Origin: JAJFUE01 sp041687335
Lineage (GTDB): Bacteria > Sumerlaeota > Sumerlaeia > MVZB01
NCBI GenBank assembly: GCA_041687335.1
Contig: JAWLCE010000017.1
Location: 1-64,000 of the forward strand
Length of the DNA stretch: 64,000 nucleotides
Reading direction: 5' to 3'
A program made the position numbers and the translations under genes. The notes beneath the pieces were generated by a model that saw only the letters and a list, made by a program, of their open reading frames with translations, was not told the origin of the DNA and ran no database searches. Positions 1 through 7,127 of this stretch are shown piece by piece (positions within the stretch are counted from its first letter, which is position 1; every line of letters starts with the position of its first letter).

Positions 1-11
1 CTTTTAGCACC

Positions 12-41
12 TTGACTTTTTTCTTTGGGCTCCCGTATATA
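12..41 (+). promoter_or_regulatory. Predicted sigma70 promoter of the satellite leader region
   Basis: TTGACT at 12-17 and TATATA at 36-41 with an 18-bp spacer, close to the vegetative consensus. Nothing coding starts for about 600 bp, so its transcript would begin with a long untranslated region containing the 133-378 repeats before reaching the AlpA-type gene. Confidence 0.45.
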
Positions 42-91
42 AGCATCAGCTGCATCGCCACCGGCGCTTGCAGCTCGGTGATCCCATGCGC

Positions 92-378
92 GGGACGTGA
101 AGGGTGACCCCCAAGCGGCCGTTCGGACAGACGACAGACCAGCCGGTGCCACAGGGAAACGTAAAGCCGACCCCTGCTGCACAAGGTGACCCTCGGGTTC
201 ATGGCGTCGATCCTGTCTAAACGAGACCGGCCCTCCCGTCCTGAGTCTTGGAAGACCGCCGGTAATAACCGGGAACGAGGCTTCGCCCTCCAATCCGACG
301 AGACCAGCCGAAGCCGCAGGGAACCGTGAAGTCGACCCCTGCCGCTCTCGGTGACCCAAGGTTCATGGCCGTCGGAGG
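92..378. repeat. Imperfect direct repeats in the 640-bp non-coding leader
   Basis: Two units of about 75 bp, 133-207 and 301-377, align at roughly 80% by eye. Both begin AGACCAGCCG and share CGACCCCTGC and GGTTCATGGC. A shorter related piece (GGGACGTGAAGG...) lies at 92-112. The stretch 1-642 has no convincing gene. The units could be protein-binding sites, part of a replication origin, or structured RNA. The spacing (168 bp) and divergence do not fit a CRISPR array. Confidence 0.5.
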
Positions 379-642
379 CTCCACGCGTCCATAGATTCGT
401 TAGTCGATGCTCCCCAAGGGCGATACCGCATGTCGCGCCCCTCTGGCGAGTCAAGTCGATGGGATCGATCTGGACATTCGTAGCACCCCACCTGCTGATC
501 CAGTTGTTGAGCCACGCCTCAGGAGACATCCGTTGGCTGGCGTCACTGGTTCGCTCTGCGCCACATGGCGAGGGCGGCCGGCCCGGCTCAAACAACCCCC
601 GCCATTCCTCCCCTTGTACATTCCCTCCCGAGGAGTTTTACC

Positions 643-897
643 ATGGGCTTTCAAACTCAGTCATCTCTGCCTGAGCAGAACCTTTTCCCCACCGAGGATT
701 ACAATCTACTGACCGAACAGCAGGCCGCCGTGCGGTTGGGCCTGTCTATAAAAACCCTCCAAGGTTGGCGCTGGCGTGGCTGCGGTCCACGCTTCCTCAA
801 ACTGGGCCGCGCCGTCCGGTATCGCATCAGCGAACTTGATGCCTTCGTTGAAGATGGCTTGCGCTCCTCCACCTCCGACAGGGGGGTGCAACGATGA
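643..897 (+). CDS. AlpA/excisionase-type helix-turn-helix protein
   Basis: An 84-aa protein with one MerR-like helix-turn-helix (HTH_17) at about residues 22-72: a typical LLTEQQAAVRLG first helix, a GWRWRG turn, and the ...YRISELDAFVE end of the domain. Proteins of this family bind att or promoter DNA and act as excisionases or as activators of satellite and prophage genes. The ATG at 643 is chosen because GAGGAG at 630-635 lies 7 nt upstream; longer in-frame extensions lack a ribosome binding site. Its stop overlaps the start of the primase gene (ATGA), so the two are translationally coupled. In PICIs the AlpA homologue is the master regulator; that role here is inferred. Confidence 0.8.
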   Translation: MGFQTQSSLPEQNLFPTEDYNLLTEQQAAVRLGLSIKTLQGWRWRGCGPRFLKLGRAVRYRISELDAFVEDGLRSSTSDRGVQR

Positions 898-3341
898 AGA
901 GTGAAGGTCGCAACAACGCGCTGACGTCCATCGCAGGGCGGCTGCGCGTTCAGGGGCTTGACGAAGAGGAGATTCTCATCGAGCTGCTCCGCCATCCAGA
1001 CAGGCAGAGCCTCCCGGAGGCTGAGGTTCGCGCAATTGCGAAATCCGTTGCGCGATATCCGAAAGGCGAGCCGCCGAGGGGTTCCCCAGCAGTTACTTCC
1101 GGGGGTGGGCATCAGCCCGCCCCCATCCTCTTGCCTAATCCGATTCTGCCTCCCCACCCGCCTTTGCGACATAGCGCGCCTCCGCTCCCAGGTCCCCTTG
1201 AGCGGCTGGCGTCAATCCGGGGCTGGTCCCTTGATGCATTCGCGGCGCTGGGTGCCAAAGCCGAGGGGGAGCGGGTAACCCTGCCGATGCGGGACGCGGA
1301 GGGCAAGGTCACCGGCCAAAAGCAACGTCGCGGCGACAACGAGATGATCGGCGCCGGCGATAGTGCGCACAAATCCCATACCATCAAGGGCAGCCGCAAC
1401 GGGCTTTTCTACCCACATCCGCTGCCGGAGACAGACCTCACGATGATTGTCGAAGGTGAGGCCGACACTTTAGCCGCGCTTTCGGCTGGTTGTTCAGCCG
1501 TTGTCGGAACAGCCGGCGCCAATCCCGGGAAGACGGGCGAGGAGGCCCTCCAACAGTTGCTGGCGGGGCGGAAAGTTGTATTAACCCCTGATCCGGGGCA
1601 GGCTGGACAGGACTGGCTGAACAAAGTCGGATCCGTCCTTCATGGCGTGCAGTGTGAGGTCCATTACATCCCGCCCGACGCGAAGCTCGACCTCGACGCC
1701 CGCTTGAAGGTCGCACCGGACAAGGCGGCGGAGCTGAAGCGCCTGATCAAGCTTGCTATTTTGTGGAAGCCAACAGCAGCGGGCACCGAGAAGCCCGGCA
1801 AACAGGCCGACGTGCTGGTCGGGCTGGCCGAGGACGCCGAGCTTTTCCATGGCCCCGGCAGCGACGAAGGCTACGCCACCATCAGCATGGGCAGTCATCG
1901 GGAGACCTGGCCACTGCGCTCGAGGGGCTTCCGGCGTTGGCTCAGCCAGCGGTTCTATCTCAAGGAGAAAAAGGCCCCCAATACCCAAGCACTCGATGAC
2001 GCAATTGCCGTTCTTGAGGGGCAGGCGGTTTTCGAGGGAGCGGAGCATCAAGTATGGATGCGGGTGGCCGAGCACACCGGCAGGATCTACATCGACCTTG
2101 CGGACGCTCGATGGCGAGCTGTCGAGGTGACCCCGGACGGCTGGCGGGTTATCGAGCAGCCCGAGGTTCGGTTCCTCCGGCGAGAGTCGATGCTGCCTCT
2201 GCCTGAACCCGTCCGCGGCGGCAAGGTGGATGAGTTTTGGGAATATGTGAACGTGCCCGACGCCCACCAACGGGTGCTCGTGCTCAGTTGGATGGTCGCA
2301 GCTTTAAGGCCCTCTGGCCCATATCCGCTCCTGGCGGTGAACGGGGAGCAGGGTTCAGCAAAGAGCACCCTGACCAGGATGGTCCGTGGGCTGATCGACC
2401 CCAACAAGGCCCCGCTGCGCCGCCCGCCGCAGAAGGAGCACGATCTGATGATCACGGCTCAGAACCAGTGGGCGCTGGCTCTGGATAACCTCTCGGGCCT
2501 GCCGGGGTGGCTCTCGGATGCCTTGTGCTGTCTGGCTACGGGTGGCGGCCTCGCCGTGCGCGAGCTCTACACGGACGATGCGGAGAAGATTTTCGACGCC
2601 CGCCGTCCCGTCATTCTGAACGGCATCGAGGACCTCAATGCCCGACCCGATCTGCTCGATCGCACCATCAGCTTGACGCTCCCCAGGATCGACGATGAAC
2701 GGCGGATGACCGAGAAGAATTTGCACGAGCGTTATGAATCCGCTCGCCCGCGGATTCTTGGCGCACTATTCGATGCCTTGGTGGTGGGCCTTCAGCGCGT
2801 GGATCAGGTCAAGCTCGAGAACCTGCCGCGCATGGCGGATTTTGCGGTCTGGGCAGTGGCCTGCGAGCCGGGGCTGGGACTGGAGGACGGCGCATTTATT
2901 GCAGCCTACTGTGGCAATCAAGACGCTTCGACCGAGCTGGCCATCGAGTCCTCCATCATAGGTCAACCGCTGCTGGATTTCATGAATAGGTGGTCGGACA
3001 GCTGGGTTGGGACAGCGCAGGAGCTGCTCGCCGAACTCCGCAAGCTCGCGGACGAAGATGTTGTCCGGAACAACCGGTGGCCTGCAACTCCGCGTGCAAT
3101 GAGCGGGCAATTACGCCGGCTGGCCCCCAACCTGAGGCGGGTCAATATCGAAGTCATCCTCGACCGGCGCACCACCGATTCAGACCGTCGCCGCCTCATC
3201 GAGCTGCGACGGCGACGCGACCAATCCGCTTCATCCTTGCCCACCCCAGCGGCTACCGCACAAATGCAATCGGACGGTCCGGACGGTCCGGACGGTGTTT
3301 TCTTCAACTCTGAAGCAGAGAGAGAGGTGGTGGAAATATGA
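894..3341 (+). CDS. Satellite/phage replication protein: PriCT, toprim and ATPase domains
   Basis: An 815-aa replication protein. Residues about 1-60 look like a PriCT_1 domain (GRNNALTSIAGRLR, then EEEILIELL). Residues about 180-260 look like a toprim domain, with EGEAD at 187-191 and DPG at 233-235, as in DnaG-type and PICI primases. Residues about 470-650 form a P-loop helicase-like ATPase with GEQGSAKST near 484-492. No zinc ribbon or AEP catalytic domain is evident, so priming activity is uncertain and it may mainly load or unwind at the element origin. A proline-rich linker (residues 72-100) and an in-frame 9-bp tandem repeat near the 3' end (DGPDGPDG) are seen. Overlaps both neighbours by 4 bp. 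Confidence 0.8.
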   Translation: MKSEGRNNALTSIAGRLRVQGLDEEEILIELLRHPDRQSLPEAEVRAIAKSVARYPKGEPPRGSPAVTSGGGHQPAPILLPNPILPPHPPLRHSAPPLPGPLERLASIRGWSLDAFAALGAKAEGERVTLPMRDAEGKVTGQKQRRGDNEMIGAGDSAHKSHTIKGSRNGLFYPHPLPETDLTMIVEGEADTLAALSAGCSAVVGTAGANPGKTGEEALQQLLAGRKVVLTPDPGQAGQDWLNKVGSVLHGVQCEVHYIPPDAKLDLDARLKVAPDKAAELKRLIKLAILWKPTAAGTEKPGKQADVLVGLAEDAELFHGPGSDEGYATISMGSHRETWPLRSRGFRRWLSQRFYLKEKKAPNTQALDDAIAVLEGQAVFEGAEHQVWMRVAEHTGRIYIDLADARWRAVEVTPDGWRVIEQPEVRFLRRESMLPLPEPVRGGKVDEFWEYVNVPDAHQRVLVLSWMVAALRPSGPYPLLAVNGEQGSAKSTLTRMVRGLIDPNKAPLRRPPQKEHDLMITAQNQWALALDNLSGLPGWLSDALCCLATGGGLAVRELYTDDAEKIFDARRPVILNGIEDLNARPDLLDRTISLTLPRIDDERRMTEKNLHERYESARPRILGALFDALVVGLQRVDQVKLENLPRMADFAVWAVACEPGLGLEDGAFIAAYCGNQDASTELAIESSIIGQPLLDFMNRWSDSWVGTAQELLAELRKLADEDVVRNNRWPATPRAMSGQLRRLAPNLRRVNIEVILDRRTTDSDRRRLIELRRRRDQSASSLPTPAATAQMQSDGPDGPDGVFFNSEAEREVVEI

Positions 3342-3967
3342 TTGCTCAACTCCTAAAAGATCTCAAGGGCCGGGACGTTCACCTCGGGCTGACTCCCTCT
3401 GGCCGGCTGCGGCTGGATGCTCCGCGCGGCGTACTGAGCGAGGGACTGCTTAATCGCATCAAGGAAGCCAGGGAGGACCTGCAGCGACACCTGGCCACTG
3501 ATCAACGGAGACTGACCGGCAAGTCATTCTTGAGCCAAAGATGGGGGCCCGCGGGTCCGTCCACTCAACGGCAAGCCGTCGAAGTAGAGCTGCGCCGACT
3601 GGTCAAGCGCCTGGCTGCCGCCGGGGCGACATTCATGGTCAATCCCGATGGCAGGTTCATCATCGACGAGAATCTTGGCGCTGAGGATGGGCTGCTGATC
3701 GAACATTACCCCCACGCATTCCGCAACGCCCTCGCTAAGGCCGGCCTTTACAGGATCGGCATGCTCGACCAACTTTACGGCCTCGACCTCGACGAACTCG
3801 GCCTGACCCCGCCAGCGGACCCCGAGCTGCGGGCGGTGTATCTGACTTGGGACGAGGAACGGCGCAGGCGGTTCAGCAAGGCGGACATCAAATATCATTT
3901 CGAGGGCCTGGGCCGGCACGAGGCCGAGCGGCGGGCCGCCGAGGAGGTGTTGGAAGAACTCTGCTGA
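3338..3967 (+). CDS. Accessory replication-module protein with N-terminal TubC_N-like domain
   Basis: 209 aa, start codon overlapping the primase stop (ATGA). Residues 1-52 have the spacing of the TubC_N docking fold: a leading LLKDLKGRDV helix, two short strands (GRLRLDAPRG), then a GLLNRIKEAREDL helix ending HL. That domain is best known from NRPS/PKS docking but also occurs next to phage and satellite replication genes. The remaining 150 residues are charged, mostly helical by appearance, and not recognised. Coupling to the primase suggests it works with it, perhaps as a docking partner; this is inference only. Confidence 0.6.
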   Translation: MIAQLLKDLKGRDVHLGLTPSGRLRLDAPRGVLSEGLLNRIKEAREDLQRHLATDQRRLTGKSFLSQRWGPAGPSTQRQAVEVELRRLVKRLAAAGATFMVNPDGRFIIDENLGAEDGLLIEHYPHAFRNALAKAGLYRIGMLDQLYGLDLDELGLTPPADPELRAVYLTWDEERRRRFSKADIKYHFEGLGRHEAERRAAEEVLEELC

Positions 3968-4057
3968 CACGGGTGCACACCGGTATCAGGGCACAGCCGT
4001 CACCGGTAAAGTCGGCACCAAATAGGTGCAGATCAAAAAGATGGAGGAGAGATTGCA

Positions 4058-4459
4058 ATGACGAACGACAACATCGAGCCCGAACACGATGAGGCGGAAG
4101 GCCCACGCTTCAACTTCGCGATGACGATTGGGGAGATCCTGAACCTGCCCCCGCAGCCGCCCCAAATTCTCACGTCGGAACAGCTTGACATGCTGGAGAA
4201 ACTGGACCACCGGGCAACGCCGGAACCTTGGAAGCCGTGCATGGACGTCGGCGGAGGGCGCCTGGGCTGCGAACCTAAAGATGGAATCCAATATGGGGGC
4301 GAGTGCGACTTCGGCGGGTTCGGGATCAAGTTCAATGGTTCCTTCGACCCCGCCGCCGATGTCCGATTAATCGCCGCAACGCGAAACTTCCTACCCGGGC
4401 TGGTCTGGATGGCCCGCGGCTATCTGAGCCTCAAGGAGAATCGAAATGCCCCAGATTGA
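4058..4459 (+). CDS. Hypothetical phage-type protein
   Basis: 133 aa. The middle and end show the pattern ATPEPW (residues about 53-58) followed by a DVRLIAATRNFLPGLV helix (about 102-117). This signature is widespread in small proteins of unknown function from phages and integrated elements of high-GC bacteria. GGAG upstream at 4042-4045 supports the ATG at 4058. Its 3' end overlaps the start of the terminase gene by 14 bp. No function can be given. Confidence 0.6.
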   Translation: MTNDNIEPEHDEAEGPRFNFAMTIGEILNLPPQPPQILTSEQLDMLEKLDHRATPEPWKPCMDVGGGRLGCEPKDGIQYGGECDFGGFGIKFNGSFDPAADVRLIAATRNFLPGLVWMARGYLSLKENRNAPD

Positions 4460-5072
4460 TCCGCATCGACACCCCCCCGGCCCGGCGCCTTGCGAGGTGG
4501 TTGACCCGAGCCTGCCGCTGGCGCGGCCAGAATGGGAGAAATTCGCCCACGACTGCATCATCGCCAGCCAAGCCGAGGCTTACCGGCGCAACTACCCCGC
4601 CAGCCGCAAGTGGAGCCCACAGACCGTGGCCGAGGCGGCGAGCCGTCTGGCGGGCAAGATACGTGCAAGGATCGACTTCCTGCGCGCGGAGTTCATGTCA
4701 CGATACGAGGCCAATGCCGAAAACATCATCGCTGAGCTGGCTACCGTCGCATTCAGCGAACTGCCGAGCGTCATCGAGGTCAAGGACGGCGAGCTGATCA
4801 TCCACGACCACGATCAGCTGACCCCCGAGCAGCGCCGGTCGATCCGGAAAATCCGAGCGATGACGATCGGACGCACCCGTGACGGCCGCGAGATCGAGTC
4901 CGTCGAGGTCGAGCTATGGGACAAGGTGAAGGCCCTCGAGCTGCTGGCCCGCCACCACCGCCTGCTCGGCAACGACGCCCCCACCAGCCGCCAGACCGTC
5001 CAAGTCTACATGGACTTGGGCGGTGAGCGGCCCCGCTTCAATGTAAACGATAAAAAAAAAAAAGACGGATGA
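4446..5072 (+). CDS. Terminase small subunit-like protein
   Basis: 208 aa. The central region (residues about 35-120) has the pattern of Terminase_2-type small subunits: an N-terminal helix-turn-helix-like stretch (FAHDCIIASQAEAYRRNYP), then ARIDFLRAEFMSRYEAN and a long helical C-terminal part that includes VKALELLARHHRLLG, a hallmark of this family. TerS binds cos/pac DNA and hands it to the large subunit. Satellites carry their own TerS to redirect a helper phage terminase, and no large subunit follows here, which fits that role. The gene ends in a run of 12 A (5052-5063) just before the stop. Confidence 0.7.
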   Translation: MPQIDPHRHPPGPAPCEVVDPSLPLARPEWEKFAHDCIIASQAEAYRRNYPASRKWSPQTVAEAASRLAGKIRARIDFLRAEFMSRYEANAENIIAELATVAFSELPSVIEVKDGELIIHDHDQLTPEQRRSIRKIRAMTIGRTRDGREIESVEVELWDKVKALELLARHHRLLGNDAPTSRQTVQVYMDLGGERPRFNVNDKKKKDG

Positions 5073-5128
5073 GGGCCGGGGAGAGGAGGGCTGCAAACCG
5101 CTCACCCGCTCACTGAACCTGAACCCGC

Positions 5129-5149
5129 TGACACCCAGTTGACACCCAG
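5129..5149. repeat. Tandem TGACACCCAG pair with 11-bp period, possible integrase arm sites
   Basis: TGACACCCAG occurs at 5129-5138 and 5140-5149. The period matches the GGTCCCG iterons of the second element, but the sequence differs. The position, about 65 bp from the 3' end of the tRNA gene on the satellite side, suggests arm-type sites for the unseen satellite integrase. Confidence 0.35.
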
Positions 5150-5154
5150 AAAGC

Positions 5155-5184
5155 GAAGCCGCCGGAGTGACCCCCGGCGGCTTC
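5155..5184. terminator. Hairpin between terS and tRNA-Gly, likely bidirectional terminator
   Basis: Perfect 11-bp stem GAAGCCGCCGG / CCGGCGGCTTC with an 8-nt loop. It sits between convergent transcription units (terS on plus, tRNA-Gly on minus), so it probably stops both. The T-rich tails are short on both strands. Confidence 0.65.
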
Positions 5185-5214
5185 TTCGTTGAGGACTGAT
5201 TCTGCTGAACTTAT

Positions 5215-5290
5215 TGGAGCGGGAAAAGGGATTCGAACCCTCGACATCCAGCTTGGGAAGCTGGCGCTCTACCAACTGAGCTATTCCCGC
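5215..5290 (-). tRNA. tRNA-Gly (anticodon CCC), CCA encoded
   Basis: The reverse complement folds as a full cloverleaf: acceptor GCGGGAA/TTCCCGC, D-arm AGCTCAGTTGGTAGAGC, anticodon stem CCAGC/GCTGG around loop TTCCCAA (anticodon CCC), T-arm with GGTTCGAATCC, discriminator T, then CCA. It is the attachment target of the element to its right: the 5' half from the anticodon loop, plus the promoter, is repeated at 23522-23589. The intact gene therefore has its 3' half from the chromosome or satellite side and its 5' half and promoter from the incoming element. Confidence 0.95.
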
Positions 5291-5319
5291 TCACACCGGA
5301 TCAAGTATAGCAAGCGCCG
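5252..5319. repeat. attL: 68-bp direct repeat (copy 1)
   Basis: Identical to 23522-23589. It starts at the edge of the tRNA anticodon loop and runs through the tRNA 5' half into the upstream promoter. After one mismatch at 5320 the identity continues to 5332. The crossover is likely at the anticodon loop, as for many tRNA-targeting tyrosine integrases. Confidence 0.9.
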
Positions 5320-5331
5320 AGGTGCTGTCAA
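5304..5331 (-). promoter_or_regulatory. tRNA-Gly promoter
   Basis: On the minus strand TTGACA (5326-5331), a 16-bp spacer and TATACT (5304-5309), 13 nt before the tRNA 5' end. It lies inside the att repeat (81-bp version), so the copy now driving the tRNA was brought by the element. Confidence 0.85.
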
Positions 5332-5443
5332 GGGGGGTGTGTAAATCCAATAACGACAGGTCGATGCCCCTTACTACGCAGCTTTGGAGGCTCGGCGCAA
5401 GGCGTTGCGCCTGTGGTCCTTCGAGGTGGCGGACAGCCTCCTT

Positions 5444-5483
5444 GGTCCCGTTTTGGTCCCGTTTTGGTCCCGTTTTGGTCCCG
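5444..5483. repeat. Four GGTCCCG iterons, 11-bp period (left arm sites)
   Basis: GGTCCCG at 5444-5450, 5455-5461, 5466-5472 and 5477-5483, separated by TTTT. The same heptamer with the same period and orientation recurs near the right end (23442-23459). Best read as integrase or excisionase arm-type binding sites. Confidence 0.6.
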
Positions 5484-5907
5484 TGTGCGACGATTAGAAC
5501 GGGAGTCTCAACGAGATTGGAGAGCTGTCTGACTTGCTACTTGGCGGGGATGCAAGCCCATTAATATAAGCATTCTAGCCCCGACCTGCTTCCTCGGCGA
5601 CTTTGCCAAATCTAAATTGCTTTGGTTGAGATCAGACCGTGCGCGATGCGTCCGGGGCTACAAACCGACCATGAAAATGGGAGGGGTGTTGGCTGCACGA
5701 TCGACCATCCCATCTAACTTGAGCGGATTGGAGAGTGTTCAGGCAACCTGCCGAGCCTCTCCTTCGCCCCCTGCCTCCCATCAATCAAAGTTTAAAAAAA
5801 TTGCGTGATACACGCGCAGGTGCATGGCGACCAGCCCACCGCGCTGGCGGTGGTTTGATCGGCGCGCATCAGCGTAGCCACGTAAACCCCACAAATGGGA
5901 GAGACAA
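5484..5907. other. Left-end non-coding region of the island
   Basis: Together with 5291-5443 this is about 600 bp without a supportable gene. It holds the tRNA promoter, the four iterons and, at 5836-5853, a CCACCGC/GCGGTGG hairpin followed by TTT about 55 bp before the SpoVG-like gene. The hairpin could be a regulator site or attenuator. No other structure is seen. Confidence 0.5.
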
Positions 5908-6297
5908 ATGAAGAGCAAGAGTCCCCAGGTAGGAATGACGGTCACCGACTGCCGCGCCTACGTCAATCCGACAAATAACGAGCGACTGAAAGGCTTCGCG
6001 AGCATCACCTTGAATGAAGCGTTCGTCGTCAACGTCAAGGTGATCCAGGGCAATGACGGGCTGTTCGTTGCTATGCCGGCGATGCCCAAGAAAGACGGCA
6101 TGTTCCACGACGTTGCGCATCCGATCACCAGCGAGCTTCGCGACCACATCGAGGAGGTGGTCCTGGCGGCGTATCATAAGGCACTCGATGATGAGAGTGG
6201 GGCGTATCAAAGCCAAGACCAACCGCGACGGGTGCAGCCGATACATCGCCCCGCACAGCACCTCCGGCAAGCTTACGCGGTGATGGCGCTATCATGA
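5908..6297 (+). CDS. SpoVG-like protein
   Basis: 129 aa. Residues about 8-95 match the SpoVG fold: an N-terminal VTDCRAYV strand, LKGFASITLNEAFVVNVKVI, the diagnostic GLFVAMP, then FHDVAHPI. SpoVG proteins are small DNA/RNA-binding regulators, first known from sporulation and septation control in Firmicutes but found widely, including on mobile elements. GGGAGA lies just upstream of the ATG. The C-terminal 35 residues are a non-conserved, basic extension. The stop overlaps the next start (ATGA), coupling it to the integrase-like gene, so a role in regulating the element is likely but inferred. Confidence 0.85.
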   Translation: MKSKSPQVGMTVTDCRAYVNPTNNERLKGFASITLNEAFVVNVKVIQGNDGLFVAMPAMPKKDGMFHDVAHPITSELRDHIEEVVLAAYHKALDDESGAYQSQDQPRRVQPIHRPAQHLRQAYAVMALS

Positions 6298-6908
6298 AGC
6301 CACAGATGAATCGCGAGGGCGGGTATGTGTGGATGCGGACAGAGGAGGTAAATGCCCTACTCAACGTATTACGGAACGGCGGATCGAAGGAGGTGGAGCG
6401 GGCGATGGGACGACGGCAGTTACTTACCCTGCCACCCCAGCCCCAGGCATGGGCACTGGTCTACTTCCTGCTCCATACGGGTGCTCGACCATCGGAAGCG
6501 TATGCGCTGCGGTGGAGGGAGGTGGACCTGGATGCACGGACGGTGAAACTGTGCGGTGGCACCATGAGAGGTGCGGTGGCACCAATACAGGCTCGGAGCA
6601 TCCCGATCAGCGATGCAGTCGTTTCGCTCTTTCGTTTTCTTGCCCCCGGCGCTCCTGACCAACCCATGTTTGAACATGACATCCGCCTGACCCGTGTGTT
6701 GAAAACCGCTTTTGACGTCGCTGGGCTGCCCCGCTACAAGCTCGCGGCAATGCGAGATACCTATGCCAGCCATATGGCGATGATGGGCGTTCCTGTGGAG
6801 CAACTCGCACGGCTGTTGGGCTACCGATCGCTCCGTTTCGTTGACCGCTACACCCACCTGTGCCCACTGGATCTGGTGGGGGCGATGCAGTCATTGAAGT
6901 ACGAGTAG
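6294..6908 (+). CDS. Stand-alone, degenerate tyrosine-recombinase catalytic domain
   Basis: 204 aa, only the catalytic half of a tyrosine recombinase with no arm-binding or core-binding domain. The box I arginine is present (TGARPSE, R65), box II arginine is present (R154) and the nucleophile tyrosine is in place (VDRYTHL, Y186). The two catalytic histidines are replaced: A151 where the family has HDLR, and Y177 where it has LGH. It is related in sequence to the island's complete integrase (both read ...GLP.Y... before box II and end ...A.QSLK/QCLK). It may be a decayed copy or a regulator competing for att DNA. Coupled to the SpoVG-like gene and followed by a strong terminator. Confidence 0.75.
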   Translation: MKPQMNREGGYVWMRTEEVNALLNVLRNGGSKEVERAMGRRQLLTLPPQPQAWALVYFLLHTGARPSEAYALRWREVDLDARTVKLCGGTMRGAVAPIQARSIPISDAVVSLFRFLAPGAPDQPMFEHDIRLTRVLKTAFDVAGLPRYKLAAMRDTYASHMAMMGVPVEQLARLLGYRSLRFVDRYTHLCPLDLVGAMQSLKYE

Positions 6909-6920
6909 TGGACTTAGATG

Positions 6921-6968
6921 GGGAGTCCGGTGGATGTGAGTCCACAGGATTCCCTTTTTTTGTTTTTA
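6921..6968 (+). terminator. Rho-independent terminator after the SpoVG/recombinase operon
   Basis: Outer stem GGGAGTCC/GGATTCCC, inner stem GTGGA/TCCAC, followed by TTTTTTTG and TTTTT. A well-formed intrinsic terminator 12 bp after the recombinase stop. Confidence 0.85.
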
Positions 6969-7127
6969 CTTATCTGCCGCGCCCTAGCCAAGGACCGCGT
7001 GTGTCTTAAACCTTTGAGGTTTCCAATTTAATCATCAGCGCAATGATTCCATGAGAGGGGCTGCGCATTCCGCTCCTGACACCATGACTCCGCTACATGA
7101 TCGCGACAACTTTCCGGCACCACCCCA

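Larger units (their letters stand above)
1..5251. mobile_element. Right part of a phage-satellite (PICI-like) island next to tRNA-Gly
   Basis: Seen: a co-directional block on the plus strand of an AlpA-type HTH gene, a primase/ATPase gene, two accessory genes and a small terminase subunit gene, joined by 4-bp ATGA or longer overlaps, ending in a hairpin and then the tRNA-Gly gene. Known: AlpA, Pri-Rep and a lone TerS are the signature set of phage-inducible chromosomal islands, which sit in or beside tRNA genes. Inferred: this is such a satellite, with its integrase and other attachment site lying left of the window. No large terminase, portal or capsid gene is visible. A degenerate prophage remnant is the alternative. 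Confidence 0.6.

Noticed and set aside
133..378. CRISPR-like repeats
   Set aside because: Only two full units, 75 bp long, about 20% diverged, with a 90-bp gap and no cas genes nearby.
5438..5486. Replication-origin iterons
   Set aside because: The short repeat could look like an origin, but the matching copies at the far end of the element and their place beside att sites fit integrase arm sites better.
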